Source of the DNA: SAR324 cluster bacterium
Lineage (GTDB): Bacteria; SAR324; NAC60-12
NCBI GenBank assembly: GCA_028281495.1
Contig: JANQJU010000060.1
Coordinates: forward strand, 62,001 to 126,000
Direction: 5' to 3'
DNA: 64,000 bases
Below, in pieces: positions 1 through 8,447 of the stretch (positions are counted from its first letter, which is position 1; each line of letters starts with the position of its first letter). The translations under genes and the position numbers were made by a program. The notes beneath the pieces are model-generated. The model made no database searches. It saw only the letters and a list, made by a program, of their open reading frames with translations, and was not told the DNA's origin.

Positions 1-3000
1 TCCATCTTGATTGACAGCAGAGCCTCGAATGATGGCATGAATAGTATCGCTGTCTCGTATTGCATCGGATAGGCGTTTTAAGATGACGACTCCACAGCCT
101 TCACTCCTAACGATTCCATTGGCTTCTGCATCAAAAACCTTGCATCGCCCATCAGGGGATAGCATTCCTGCTTTCGAAAGATGCACCTGGGTTTGAGGTT
201 GCAAAATAGCATTCACTCCTCCTGCAATGCTCAATTCGGCTTCACCGTTACGCAAGCTTTGGCAAGCGGCGTGAACGGCCACCAGCGAAGCAGAACACGC
301 TGTTTCAATCGACAAACAGGGGCCTTGCAAACCGAGAGCATAAGATAACCTTCCAGAAACGACGCTGAGGGCATTTCCAGTGGTGTAATAGGCACTACCC
401 TCTAGGGGGCTGGCTTGTTGTAAAAGGCTGCCATAATCGTTGTTCCAGACTCCGATAAAAACCCCTGTTTCGGTGTCTCGTAGGGCGTCAGCCGCAAGAT
501 TGCTTCGCTCCAAAGCACCCCAAGTCACTTCGAGTAACATTTTTTGTTGAGGATCCATTTCTTCTGCTTCTCTAGGACTGATGCCAAAAAATTGCGCGTC
601 AAATTGATCGATGTTTTTAACGACTCCCAGATGACGAGTGATCATTTTGCCCGGAGCTTGAGGGTTCTTGTCGTAATATTGATTGATGTCCCAACGGTCG
701 AGGGGGACTTCTTGGATGCCATCTTTTCCATTTTCCAACAGATCCCAAAACGCTTCAGGATCTTCAGCACCAGGAAAGCGACAGTTGAAACCGATAATTG
801 CAATCGGTTCGTAGTCATTGCCGTTTTTGGGAGTGGTAGGAATGGGGTCGGAGGTCGAAGATTTTAACGGTGATGGAAAGGGTTTTTTGCGAGTCAGTAA
901 AGATGCAATGTGTTGGCTCAAACGTCTAAGAGTTGGGTAATCAAAAACGACCATAGGTGCCAAAGAAAGCCTAGTTCCTAAGTCAGTTTGGATATTGTGT
1001 TTGAATTTCATGACCTCCAAAGAATCCATACCCAAATTAAAAAAACCTTCGTTGTCGTCGATATCAAAATCGATTCCTAAAGTCTGAGAGACGATTTGTT
1101 TAATTCGTTCTTTGAGGAGAGGCTGTCTATCGGAAGTTTCAAGCTGTGCGATTTTCTCCAAGCTCAAGTTTTCAGAAGATCCAGTTGGTGCTTGTGCCTT
1201 TTTTTGTTGATGAATGGTGGCCAGCAAAGTTTTGTCGACTTTTCCGTTTTTATTGAGTGGAATTTTACCGATAAACCAAAAACTGCTTGGTATCATGTAG
1301 TTGGGTAAGGTTTTGCTCAAACTCAACCGGATATCCCGGATTAGATTCTTTTCCTGGTTGGTTTCCTTAAATCCTTCCTTTGCCACCAAGTAGGCCAGCA
1401 GACGTTTATGGCCATCCTGAGAAGCCTGATCGGTAACTACGGCTTCTTTGATCTCACGAAACTGTTTGATTCGAAATTCAATCTCTCCCAGCTCCACACG
1501 AAATCCTCGGATTTTTACCTGTCGGTCGACCCGTCCAAGATACTCAATGTTACCATCGGGCAAATACCGAGCTAGATCGCCCGTTCGATAAAGTAAGGAC
1601 TTCGAATCTTGTGAGTCATTCAATGGATTTTTAATGAACACCCTATTTGTTAGATCCGGGCGATTGAGGTAACCGCGGGCCACGCCGTGACCTTCTAGAT
1701 ACAACTCCCCGGCCACTCCTACTGGAACTGGGTCCGAATTCGCATCAAGTATATACATGCTGGTATTGGCGATGGGCTTGCCAATAGGAGGTATGGCGGG
1801 CCAATGCTTTGTGTGAGAGTCGAGCGTGAACGCACTAACCACATGGGTTTCAGAAGGTCCGTAGTGATTGAGCAGAGAAAGATGGGGGTGCTGGACAAAG
1901 AACTTCTGGATAGATTCGGTAATTTTCAGGGCTTCCCCAGCAACAACGATTTCATTCAAATTGGGTAAAAATAGGGAACTTAATCGTGCCTCGTTTACAA
2001 AAAGATCCAACAAAGCGGTCGGAAGGAAAAGGTGTTGAACCTTTTGGCTTTTAACAAAGCGAACTAAGTCTCCGATAGATTTTTTAAAGTGCTCAGGAAC
2101 CACATACAATTCATGCCCGTTGAGCAAACTATAAAAAATTTCTTGCAATGAAACATCAAAACCAATGCTTGCGAACTGAGTGACTTTTGCTGCCTGGGAA
2201 GTTCCTTGAGATTGCCAAGCTATCAGGTTTGTGAGAGTCCGGTGTTTCAGCATCACACCTTTGGGTTTACCTGTTGAACCCGATGTATAAATTACATAGG
2301 AAAGATTATCAGGATGAGAATAGTGACGAGGGTTGGATTTAGTTAACTTACCGATTTGATCCCAATGTTTATCGATTAAAACGATTTGATGTGGGTATTC
2401 TTTATAGAGAGAAAGTAATGATTGCTTGGTGATCAGTACTTTGGCTTTTGCATCATCTAAGATAAATTTCAGGCGTTCTTGAGGGTAGTCAGGGTCTAGA
2501 GGCAAATAGACCCCTCCTGCTTTTAGGATTGCGAGCAGTCCTATAATCAGCTCTGGTCCTCGTTCTATACTGATCGCAATAAAAGTTTCTGATTGGACAC
2601 CGAATTCGATTAAATGATGAGCCAGTTGGTTCGCTTGTTGATTTAACTCTTCATAGGTGAGTTGATAATCTTGATAAACAATGGCGATACGATCTTTGGA
2701 TTGCCTTACTTGTTCCTCAAACAATTGAGACAGTGTTTTGGTGTCGGAATAGTCCTGTTGAGTTTGATTCCACTGATTTACAACACGATGTTTGTCTTGC
2801 TCAGGCAGCAGTGGTAGCGCTGCAAGCCGAGTTTGTAAAAGAGTAAAGGTTGAATCAGCGAGAATAAGAAGTAAATGGTCAATGCCCCTCACGAAAAATT
2901 CCATCTGGAGAGAGTTCTTTGAATGTTTCGTATCACTTTCAATGAAAGCTTGTATTCGGTTTTTGCTGATGACAAACAGTGGAAAATGTTTGCTATTCGA

Positions 3001-4452
3001 AAGATCAATCGATTCATCTGTTTGTAGATAGATAAGCGGACCTTCTTTAAAAAAGGCTTGGTTGTTAGCAAGACCAAGGGCTCTTAAAAAGATATCGTGA
3101 GCATATGTGCCTCGTGATTTAGAGAACTTCATTTGATGAAAAATTTTTTTAAACGCTGCTTCCAGGCTGGAATGTTGATCCAATTGAAAAGTGACTGGTA
3201 TCGTCTCTGAATAGTAAGGAATGAATCGGGAAACCTGCTTTAGCAATTCTGAGTTTGTCACATTGACAGTAAAATCGGAATTATCACAAAAGCGATGCAG
3301 ATAAATTAGTAAAATGGATAAAACTATCTCCTCGATATTGGAACTGATGCCTTCTAAACTGGATAACAATTGGCTTCTAGTATCCGAAGAAATATTGATA
3401 GTGTACTTTGAGGTTTGACCTTCTGAATGGGTAAATGGAAGCGACAATGGAACGCTTTTTTTGATCTTATTTGCCCAGTAAATGTCTCTCTTAGACCATT
3501 GTTGGGTGATGCTTTTGAGGTCTTGTAAATCGGATTCGGTCGGACTTTCCAGGACATGTCCCTCACCGATATCGTATTTTTTTAAAGTGACATCGAGCGA
3601 GATTTTATCTCCCGATAAGGTTTGGCACTGACGAACGGTCACGTCATGAGTTGAAGTGGAAATAACCAAGGTGTCGGAAAGTATCTTAGTGATCGTACCG
3701 GGTGGGGAAGAAGAGATATTTTGAGAGAGAGAAATGTTTCCTGGTGTGACCACGATTTCACCCAAACGGAACTTGGTCAACCCCACTGGATTATAATAGT
3801 TGTCAAAGCGAAGCGACCGATAAAGTCGGTCAATCGTCTCCGCACCAAGCGACCAATCGATGAATCCACAATTCGGAATCACATCCTGAAACGAATAATA
3901 AGATCGATTCACCTCATCTTGATCAGTCAGAGTATAAGATCCATTGTTGAATTTTTCTGCTAATGCTTTGAAGGCAGCAATCGAAGCTGCGTAGCATTTG
4001 AGATTGAGGCTCTGTGCGGTTTCATTGGGTTCAATAGCGATAGGCACCTGTTCAACAATAGCCCCTCCATCAATTTGCTCAGCAATAAGATGCCATGTGA
4101 TCCCATACGTAGGTTCGTCGTTTAATAAAGCCCATGTCGTGGAATGAACCCCAGCATACTTTGGCAGTGGTGCATTGTGATAATTGATCGCATATCGTTT
4201 AGGAGATTGAATAATAGAGGCGTCCAATATCGTGTGATTGACGATACTAAAGAGAAAGTCATAGTTTTCTTGAAGAACTTGATTTTTGAAGGTTTTGAAT
4301 GAGTCGAAGAGGGCAATATTTTTTTCATTCATCCACTGAATAACCCGTTCATCTTTTGTGCAAACTCCTTGAATTTTATAGCCTGAATCCAGAAGAATAT
4401 TTCCACATTCTACGACCAATCCTGTCTCACCAATTATATAACAAGAAAACAT
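1..4452 (-). CDS. Hybrid NRPS-PKS loading protein (formyltransferase, half C domain, Pro-type A, PCP, KS), 3' end outside window
   Basis: A minus-strand frame is open from ATG at 4452 to the window edge (1484 codons, no stop), preceded by a GAGGT ribosome site. Residues 1-210 are a formyltransferase: N90, H92 and D128 lie in N-Y-H-N-A-P-L-P and I-D-G-G with the same spacing as the N/H/D triad of methionyl-tRNA formyltransferase. Residues 315-560 resemble only the C-terminal lobe of a condensation domain; no HHxxxDG is seen. Residues 595-1080 are an adenylation domain (VIYTSGSTGKPKG, NHYGPSETHVV, YRTGDL, NGKVDK) with specificity residues read as D-V-Q-L-V-A-H-V-V, one conservative change from the known proline code. 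A carrier domain follows (LGMDSL, Ser1144), then a ketosynthase from about 1213 with Cys1386 in ETACSAS. Predicted role: load and possibly formylate proline on the carrier for polyketide extension. Linear gramicidin LgrA is the known formyltransferase-NRPS precedent. The product is unknown because the cluster is cut. Confidence 0.93.
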   Translation of the reverse strand, partial: MFSCYIIGETGLVVECGNILLDSGYKIQGVCTKDERVIQWMNEKNIALFDSFKTFKNQVLQENYDFLFSIVNHTILDASIIQSPKRYAINYHNAPLPKYAGVHSTTWALLNDEPTYGITWHLIAEQIDGGAIVEQVPIAIEPNETAQSLNLKCYAASIAAFKALAEKFNNGSYTLTDQDEVNRSYYSFQDVIPNCGFIDWSLGAETIDRLYRSLRFDNYYNPVGLTKFRLGEIVVTPGNISLSQNISSSPPGTITKILSDTLVISTSTHDVTVRQCQTLSGDKISLDVTLKKYDIGEGHVLESPTESDLQDLKSITQQWSKRDIYWANKIKKSVPLSLPFTHSEGQTSKYTINISSDTRSQLLSSLEGISSNIEEIVLSILLIYLHRFCDNSDFTVNVTNSELLKQVSRFIPYYSETIPVTFQLDQHSSLEAAFKKIFHQMKFSKSRGTYAHDIFLRALGLANNQAFFKEGPLIYLQTDESIDLSNSKHFPLFVISKNRIQAFIESDTKHSKNSLQMEFFVRGIDHLLLILADSTFTLLQTRLAALPLLPEQDKHRVVNQWNQTQQDYSDTKTLSQLFEEQVRQSKDRIAIVYQDYQLTYEELNQQANQLAHHLIEFGVQSETFIAISIERGPELIIGLLAILKAGGVYLPLDPDYPQERLKFILDDAKAKVLITKQSLLSLYKEYPHQIVLIDKHWDQIGKLTKSNPRHYSHPDNLSYVIYTSGSTGKPKGVMLKHRTLTNLIAWQSQGTSQAAKVTQFASIGFDVSLQEIFYSLLNGHELYVVPEHFKKSIGDLVRFVKSQKVQHLFLPTALLDLFVNEARLSSLFLPNLNEIVVAGEALKITESIQKFFVQHPHLSLLNHYGPSETHVVSAFTLDSHTKHWPAIPPIGKPIANTSMYILDANSDPVPVGVAGELYLEGHGVARGYLNRPDLTNRVFIKNPLNDSQDSKSLLYRTGDLARYLPDGNIEYLGRVDRQVKIRGFRVELGEIEFRIKQFREIKEAVVTDQASQDGHKRLLAYLVAKEGFKETNQEKNLIRDIRLSLSKTLPNYMIPSSFWFIGKIPLNKNGKVDKTLLATIHQQKKAQAPTGSSENLSLEKIAQLETSDRQPLLKERIKQIVSQTLGIDFDIDDNEGFFNLGMDSLEVMKFKHNIQTDLGTRLSLAPMVVFDYPTLRRLSQHIASLLTRKKPFPSPLKSSTSDPIPTTPKNGNDYEPIAIIGFNCRFPGAEDPEAFWDLLENGKDGIQEVPLDRWDINQYYDKNPQAPGKMITRHLGVVKNIDQFDAQFFGISPREAEEMDPQQKMLLEVTWGALERSNLAADALRDTETGVFIGVWNNDYGSLLQQASPLEGSAYYTTGNALSVVSGRLSYALGLQGPCLSIETACSASLVAVHAACQSLRNGEAELSIAGGVNAILQPQTQVHLSKAGMLSPDGRCKVFDAEANGIVRSEGCGVVILKRLSDAIRDSDTIHAIIRGSAVNQDG

Positions 4453-4488
4453 GATGTACCTCGGTATTAAAACAAAAAAGCGTTTTAT

Positions 4489-4517
4489 ATAATAAGATTC
4501 TATATAGTTTGTGTTAA
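4489..4517 (-). promoter_or_regulatory. Sigma70-type promoter for the NRPS-PKS gene
   Basis: On the minus strand TTAACA (4517-4512) and TATTAT (4494-4489) are separated by exactly 17 bp, and the -10 box ends 36 bp before the ATG at 4452. It lies in the 135-bp gap after the SbnA-like gene. The megasynthase may therefore have its own promoter besides read-through from the upstream genes. Called by eye from consensus similarity. Confidence 0.55.
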
Positions 4518-4587
4518 TGTATCCTAGTGAATCTAGTACATTCCAAAGGCTGATTCACTTCTTGGAATCGATGATATCGTTGGAATG

Positions 4588-5592
4588 TTACAGATCTGCC
4601 CAGTAGCTGTTGGTCCCTATCTCTTGCATACGTTCGCCATAGGTTTGCTCCACCCATTGATCATTAAAGATCGTATTGATATATCGTCCGCCACCATCGC
4701 AGTTGATCATGAGAACATTGGGGGGATGCTCAAATTCTTTGCCTGCAAAGTAGTCTTTCACGGCATGAAATATCGTACCCGTCGATCCGCCAACAAACTC
4801 GGAATGTTCTTGCAACAGATCATAACACGCACGGATCGTATCAGGTTCGCTGACCACTGCAAATCCATCAACAACGGCTTTTTGCATGAAAGCGGAAGGA
4901 AAGTTCAATCCCAGGCCGGCGATGTGACGGGGTTGTGGTGAATGATGGAAGCCCGGTTTCTCTTTCAAGATCAAGGATCCCTCGGTATCTACGGCAATCA
5001 CTTTGCAGTTGGGGAATTTTTCTTTTACTCTCCGAGAAACCCCTCCAATGGTGCCGCAAGTCCCAAGCCCGATAAATACGTAATCTAATTTTTCGAAAGC
5101 CGTATTGATTTCAATGCCAGTGCCGTTGTAATGGGCTTTGTAATTGGCAGGATGGTCATATTGGTTGGTCCAAAACGCGTTGTGCTTTTCGCAAAACAAT
5201 TTCACGTTTTCCAAGCGACTTTCAATGAAGCCGCCGCTTGCGTCACGTTTCTTAGCCACGATCACGTCGTGGGACAATTTTCCAATGAGTTGCTTGCAGA
5301 CGTCGTTTGCATTGTCGTCGATGATCGCGATGAATTTCAGCCCGATATAGTTGCACATTGTGGCGGCGGCAATAGCAAAATTGCCGGATGAGGATTCGAC
5401 CACCAAAGACCCCTCCTGAACTTTTCCAGACCGGATTGCGTCGCTTAAAATGCCATAAGCGCAACGGTCTTTGATCGACTCTGTCATATTGAGCCGTTCG
5501 AGTTTCATGTACAAATTGATGTGGTCCAACTTCAACTTCTTGACCGGTGTTTTTCCAATCAAGGGAGCTAATTCTTTGAGCAATTCTTGCAC
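4588..5592 (-). CDS. SbnA-like PLP-dependent beta-replacement synthase (cysteine synthase superfamily)
   Basis: 334 residues, starting at GTG 5592 with a strong TAAGGAGG five to six bases upstream; only 14 bp follow the preceding gene, so the two are co-transcribed. It is a fold-type II PLP enzyme: K41 in ESIKDR is the expected PLP lysine, SSSGN (67-71) the substrate loop and GLGTCGTIGG the phosphate-binding loop. The ESIKDR and SSSGN pattern is nearer to SbnA (O-phosphoserine plus glutamate to N-(2-amino-2-carboxyethyl)-glutamate, the first step to 2,3-diaminopropionate) than to cysteine synthase. No SbnB-like oxidative partner lies beside it within the window; two amino-acid decarboxylases precede it instead. 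It probably makes a diamino building block for the NRPS-PKS. The substrate is inferred, and a cysteine-synthase-like activity remains possible. Confidence 0.8.
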   Translation of the reverse strand: MQELLKELAPLIGKTPVKKLKLDHINLYMKLERLNMTESIKDRCAYGILSDAIRSGKVQEGSLVVESSSGNFAIAAATMCNYIGLKFIAIIDDNANDVCKQLIGKLSHDVIVAKKRDASGGFIESRLENVKLFCEKHNAFWTNQYDHPANYKAHYNGTGIEINTAFEKLDYVFIGLGTCGTIGGVSRRVKEKFPNCKVIAVDTEGSLILKEKPGFHHSPQPRHIAGLGLNFPSAFMQKAVVDGFAVVSEPDTIRACYDLLQEHSEFVGGSTGTIFHAVKDYFAGKEFEHPPNVLMINCDGGGRYINTIFNDQWVEQTYGERMQEIGTNSYWADL

Positions 5593-5606
5593 GTTGTCCT
5601 CCTTAG

Positions 5607-6779
5607 TTAAGATACATGTGTCAAGTAATCGGAATATGAGTATTCGCGTATTAATTCGATTTTTCCATCCACCCGTTCAAGATAGATGTCGGGTTTTTTT
5701 ATCCCATTGTAAAAGCTATTTTTCACCATACTGTAATCCCCGGTGTTCACAAAAACCACAGGATCGCCAATATTCAGGGGAGATTTGAAACGATAGGTTC
5801 CAAAAACGTCTCCTGATAAACAAGTCAACCCACCCAAGATGTATTCATATGGACCATAATCTCGGTATTCTTGCGGAGGGGTTTCTAGTTTGGTGACCGC
5901 ATTTTGCACGCTCCATTCGGTGGGGTACAAAAGCGCATCCGGCAGGTGGGCTTCCGCCGATGTGTCTAAAATGGCGGTTTTCATTTCATTTTCCACAATA
6001 TCCACCACGCTCGCCACCAACTGAAACGGGCTGGAAATCACCGCATGCCCTGGTTCTAAAAACACCTCTACTTGATAGGCGTTCCCAAACTCTTTGACCA
6101 CTTGGCAGAAGGCTTCGATGGGATAGCCGGGTGCCGTGTAAGAGATTCCCCCGCCCAGGCTCACCCACTTGATTTGCGGTAAGTTCAACAGATTTTGGCA
6201 TATGATTTCACATTTTCTCAACGTGGCCTGGAAAAGCTCGAAATCGGGATTTTCACAGTTCACATGCAACATCAACCCTTCAATGTCATGATCCAGAAAG
6301 GCATTGATGTCCAATTGGTCAGGAGGCAAACCCAGACGAGAATATTGACGAGAGTAATCGGAAAGCCCTCCATAATGACGAGGAGTTCGCATGGCGGAAA
6401 CTTGAGGGTTTATTCTCACTCCCGCTTTGACTCCAGGCATTTGATCCCGATAACGAAACACCTGAGACCATGAATTGAATATGAGGTGAGACGAGTATTT
6501 GGCAAAGTTTTGAAAATCCCGGTCCGAAAATCCAGGAGAATACGAAACCACGTATTTTCCCAAATCGAGCAAATCAAAAGCATGCATGGCTTCATAGGCT
6601 CCACTTGTCACCACACCATCCGTGTGTTGGTAGATGATTTTTAAGATAGAGTTTAATGCGAAACTCTTGGTAGCAAACAGTACTTTGCAGCCAGCTTGGT
6701 GACGAATCGTGTCTACGATTTCTAAATTACGGGACAATTGATGTTCATCACAAATAAAGTAGGGTGTTTCCATAATCAC
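5607..6779 (-). CDS. Alanine-racemase-fold PLP decarboxylase, NspC-like (diverged paralog)
   Basis: 390 residues from GTG 6779; ATG two codons later at 6773 is an alternative start. The protein is a group IV (fold-type III) decarboxylase: PLP lysine in FATKSF (K38), glycine loop SLGGGISY, EPGHA for phosphate binding, and the C-terminal CLSGD where the second subunit normally gives its catalytic cysteine and carboxylate. It is a tandem paralog of the next gene upstream but has diverged from carboxynorspermidine decarboxylase at positions that stay typical there (FATKSF against LALKCF). That suggests a related but different amino-acid substrate, perhaps the product of the SbnA-like enzyme just downstream. 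SbnH of staphyloferrin B synthesis is a known decarboxylase of this fold acting beside an SbnA. The substrate is inference. Confidence 0.85.
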   Translation of the reverse strand: MIMETPYFICDEHQLSRNLEIVDTIRHQAGCKVLFATKSFALNSILKIIYQHTDGVVTSGAYEAMHAFDLLDLGKYVVSYSPGFSDRDFQNFAKYSSHLIFNSWSQVFRYRDQMPGVKAGVRINPQVSAMRTPRHYGGLSDYSRQYSRLGLPPDQLDINAFLDHDIEGLMLHVNCENPDFELFQATLRKCEIICQNLLNLPQIKWVSLGGGISYTAPGYPIEAFCQVVKEFGNAYQVEVFLEPGHAVISSPFQLVASVVDIVENEMKTAILDTSAEAHLPDALLYPTEWSVQNAVTKLETPPQEYRDYGPYEYILGGLTCLSGDVFGTYRFKSPLNIGDPVVFVNTGDYSMVKNSFYNGIKKPDIYLERVDGKIELIREYSYSDYLTHVS

Positions 6780-6800
6780 TTCCCAAGTAGAACTCTTGTG

Positions 6801-6892
6801 TAACCTGAGTTCCTCGACGGTTGCGGTTTCTTAATCTGAGTTTCTTGACGGTTGCGGTTCTTAATCTGAGTTCCTCGACGGTTGCGGTTTTA
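6801..6892 (-). repeat. Three tandem ~30-bp repeats starting on the stop codon of the upstream gene
   Basis: Three consecutive units (about 6862-6892, 6832-6861, 6801-6831) share the core ACCGCAACCGTCGAGGAACT with few mismatches. Read on the minus strand, the first unit begins with the TAA that ends the NspC-like gene. The array fills most of the gap between the two decarboxylase genes. The units are contiguous, so this is not a CRISPR. Direct comparison; no function is known. Confidence 0.9.
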
Positions 6893-7999
6893 TGACATCG
6901 CGGATTTGAAGTCGGAATAATCAAATTTCTTTAACACCTGATAGGTGCCGTCTGATTTTTTCAAGATGAGAGAAGGCATTTGAATTCCGTTGAACCAATT
7001 GAGGTTGACCAAGGAATACCCAGCAATGTCTTGAAACCAGACGTGATCTCCAATTTCTAGTTGTTGGTTGATGGAATAAGTTCCAAAAACTTCACCACAT
7101 AAACAGGATTTTCCAGCAATGATGTATTCGTGGTTGCCGGGGAGCGGATAGCCTAAGCGGACCTGGTCTTTGTGAATGAAGCGATCCAACAAATGATTGA
7201 CCATGGAGCTATCCACCACGGCAATTTTTTTTTCATTATAAGTGATATCGAGCACGGAAGTGACCAGTGACGCTGAATTGTAAATACTAGCCTCTCCTGG
7301 TTCGAGATAGATTTGCACTTGGTGGCGATCACGGAATTGTACAAGGGCTTCACAATAAGCATCAATGGGATAGGACTCATGGGTGAAATAGATTCCACCT
7401 CCCAAGCTCACCCAATCGACTTGATTCAACAACGATTCATGAGTTTCGGAGATATACGCTAGGGATTGAGCAAAGCTGTCAAAATTAGCGTTGTCGCTAT
7501 TATAATGAAACAAAATTCCGTTGATTTTGGACAAAACCGATTGCGCGGCGTCGGGTTGTGCGCCGAGTTTGGAATAGCGACTATTGGGATCACACAACCC
7601 AAACGAGGATTCGCTTATTCCGGGATTGACTCGTAAACCAATATTCATATGTGGCTTCAATTGCGCAAAATGGCGATTGAGTTGAGAAATAGAATTGAAG
7701 ATCAATTTGTCTGCATATTGCTGCACCTCCTCCAGTTCTTGCTCGGACCATGCTACGCTGTAAGCTTGCACCTCTCCCGGAAAATGTTCGTATCCGAGCC
7801 GCACCTCATAAAGCGAACTACTGGTTGTTCCATCCATATATTCACTCATAGTTTCAAAAAGACTCCATGTGGAAAAACATTTGAGTGCCAGTAGCACTTT
7901 GGCTTGAGTGGTTGATTTGATGTGCTGAATGATTTTCAGGTTGCGGCGTAGGTTGTGCTCGTCGATGAGATAATAGGGAGTTTTGAATTGCGGGGACAT
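6890..7999 (-). CDS. Carboxynorspermidine decarboxylase-like PLP enzyme (NspC family)
   Basis: 369 residues, ATG at 7999; first gene of the minus-strand run into the NRPS-PKS. NspC removes the alpha-carboxyl of carboxynorspermidine or carboxyspermidine in polyamine synthesis. Seen here: PLP lysine K40 in LALKCF, the family stretch TTSSSLYEV, AYSVAW, FNSISQL, glycine loop SLGGGIYF, LEPGEA and the C-terminal SCLCGEVFG holding the catalytic cysteine. Length and motif order match the family. No carboxynorspermidine dehydrogenase lies beside it. Being duplicated and placed before an SbnA-like enzyme and an NRPS-PKS, it is more likely pathway-specific than housekeeping, although true spermidine synthesis cannot be excluded. 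The ribosome site is weak. Confidence 0.87.
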   Translation of the reverse strand: MSPQFKTPYYLIDEHNLRRNLKIIQHIKSTTQAKVLLALKCFSTWSLFETMSEYMDGTTSSSLYEVRLGYEHFPGEVQAYSVAWSEQELEEVQQYADKLIFNSISQLNRHFAQLKPHMNIGLRVNPGISESSFGLCDPNSRYSKLGAQPDAAQSVLSKINGILFHYNSDNANFDSFAQSLAYISETHESLLNQVDWVSLGGGIYFTHESYPIDAYCEALVQFRDRHQVQIYLEPGEASIYNSASLVTSVLDITYNEKKIAVVDSSMVNHLLDRFIHKDQVRLGYPLPGNHEYIIAGKSCLCGEVFGTYSINQQLEIGDHVWFQDIAGYSLVNLNWFNGIQMPSLILKKSDGTYQVLKKFDYSDFKSAMS

Positions 8000-8447
8000 C
8001 TATTTAGCCAATGGTGTGAAGAATTGAATAACTCGTGAAATCTTCGATATATAGGCTGAATCGATAATATACAAAACCTAAAAAGTCGTGATCCCTGCTG
8101 CACTGAATACATGTCAGTATGGATTGATTTCGAGCAGCGCAAATAGACTAACATCGTCCTAGTATGTTTTCTAACGTTTTAAAAGCTAAATATTGCGATA
8201 AAAAGTATTCTCGAAGTTGAGCGTGATTTCCTTTTATAATGTGTAAAGTTTATTAAATCAGTTAGTTGATTTAAAGATGAAAAAAGCATAGTCCATAAAT
8301 TGAACGTATTGGTCTCCTGTAAATTGAATGCATTGGTCTTCCGTTTTTTATCATTAAAATGGATATGTCTCACTTTGCAGTTCATATATTAAGACACCCT
8401 GGACAGTTGATAGATGAGGTCATCTTACTTGCCTAAGTTTGATCCTT
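8000..8447. other. Intergenic region upstream of the biosynthetic genes
   Basis: 448 AT-rich bases between the first cluster gene and the 3' end of the Rpn-like gene, both on the minus strand, so it should hold the cluster promoter. A possible minus-strand promoter (TTGTAT ... TATATA, 15-bp spacer) lies near 8047-8075 but is weak. The clear structure is the 24-bp tandem repeat listed separately. No credible ORF was seen. Confidence 0.5.
8297..8344. repeat. Two tandem 24-bp repeats
   Basis: Positions 8297-8320 and 8321-8344 match at 20 of 24 bases; both begin AAATTGAA and contain ATTGGTCT. All four differences are C/T transitions. The pair sits 104 bp past the stop of the Rpn-like gene. It may be an old tandem duplication or a paired protein-binding site. 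Confidence 0.75.

Noticed and set aside
4585..4941. Plus-strand frames opposite the SbnA-like gene
   Set aside because: They are antisense shadows without ribosome sites or family motifs.
6801..6892. CRISPR-like array
   Set aside because: Units are contiguous, with no spacers and no cas genes nearby.
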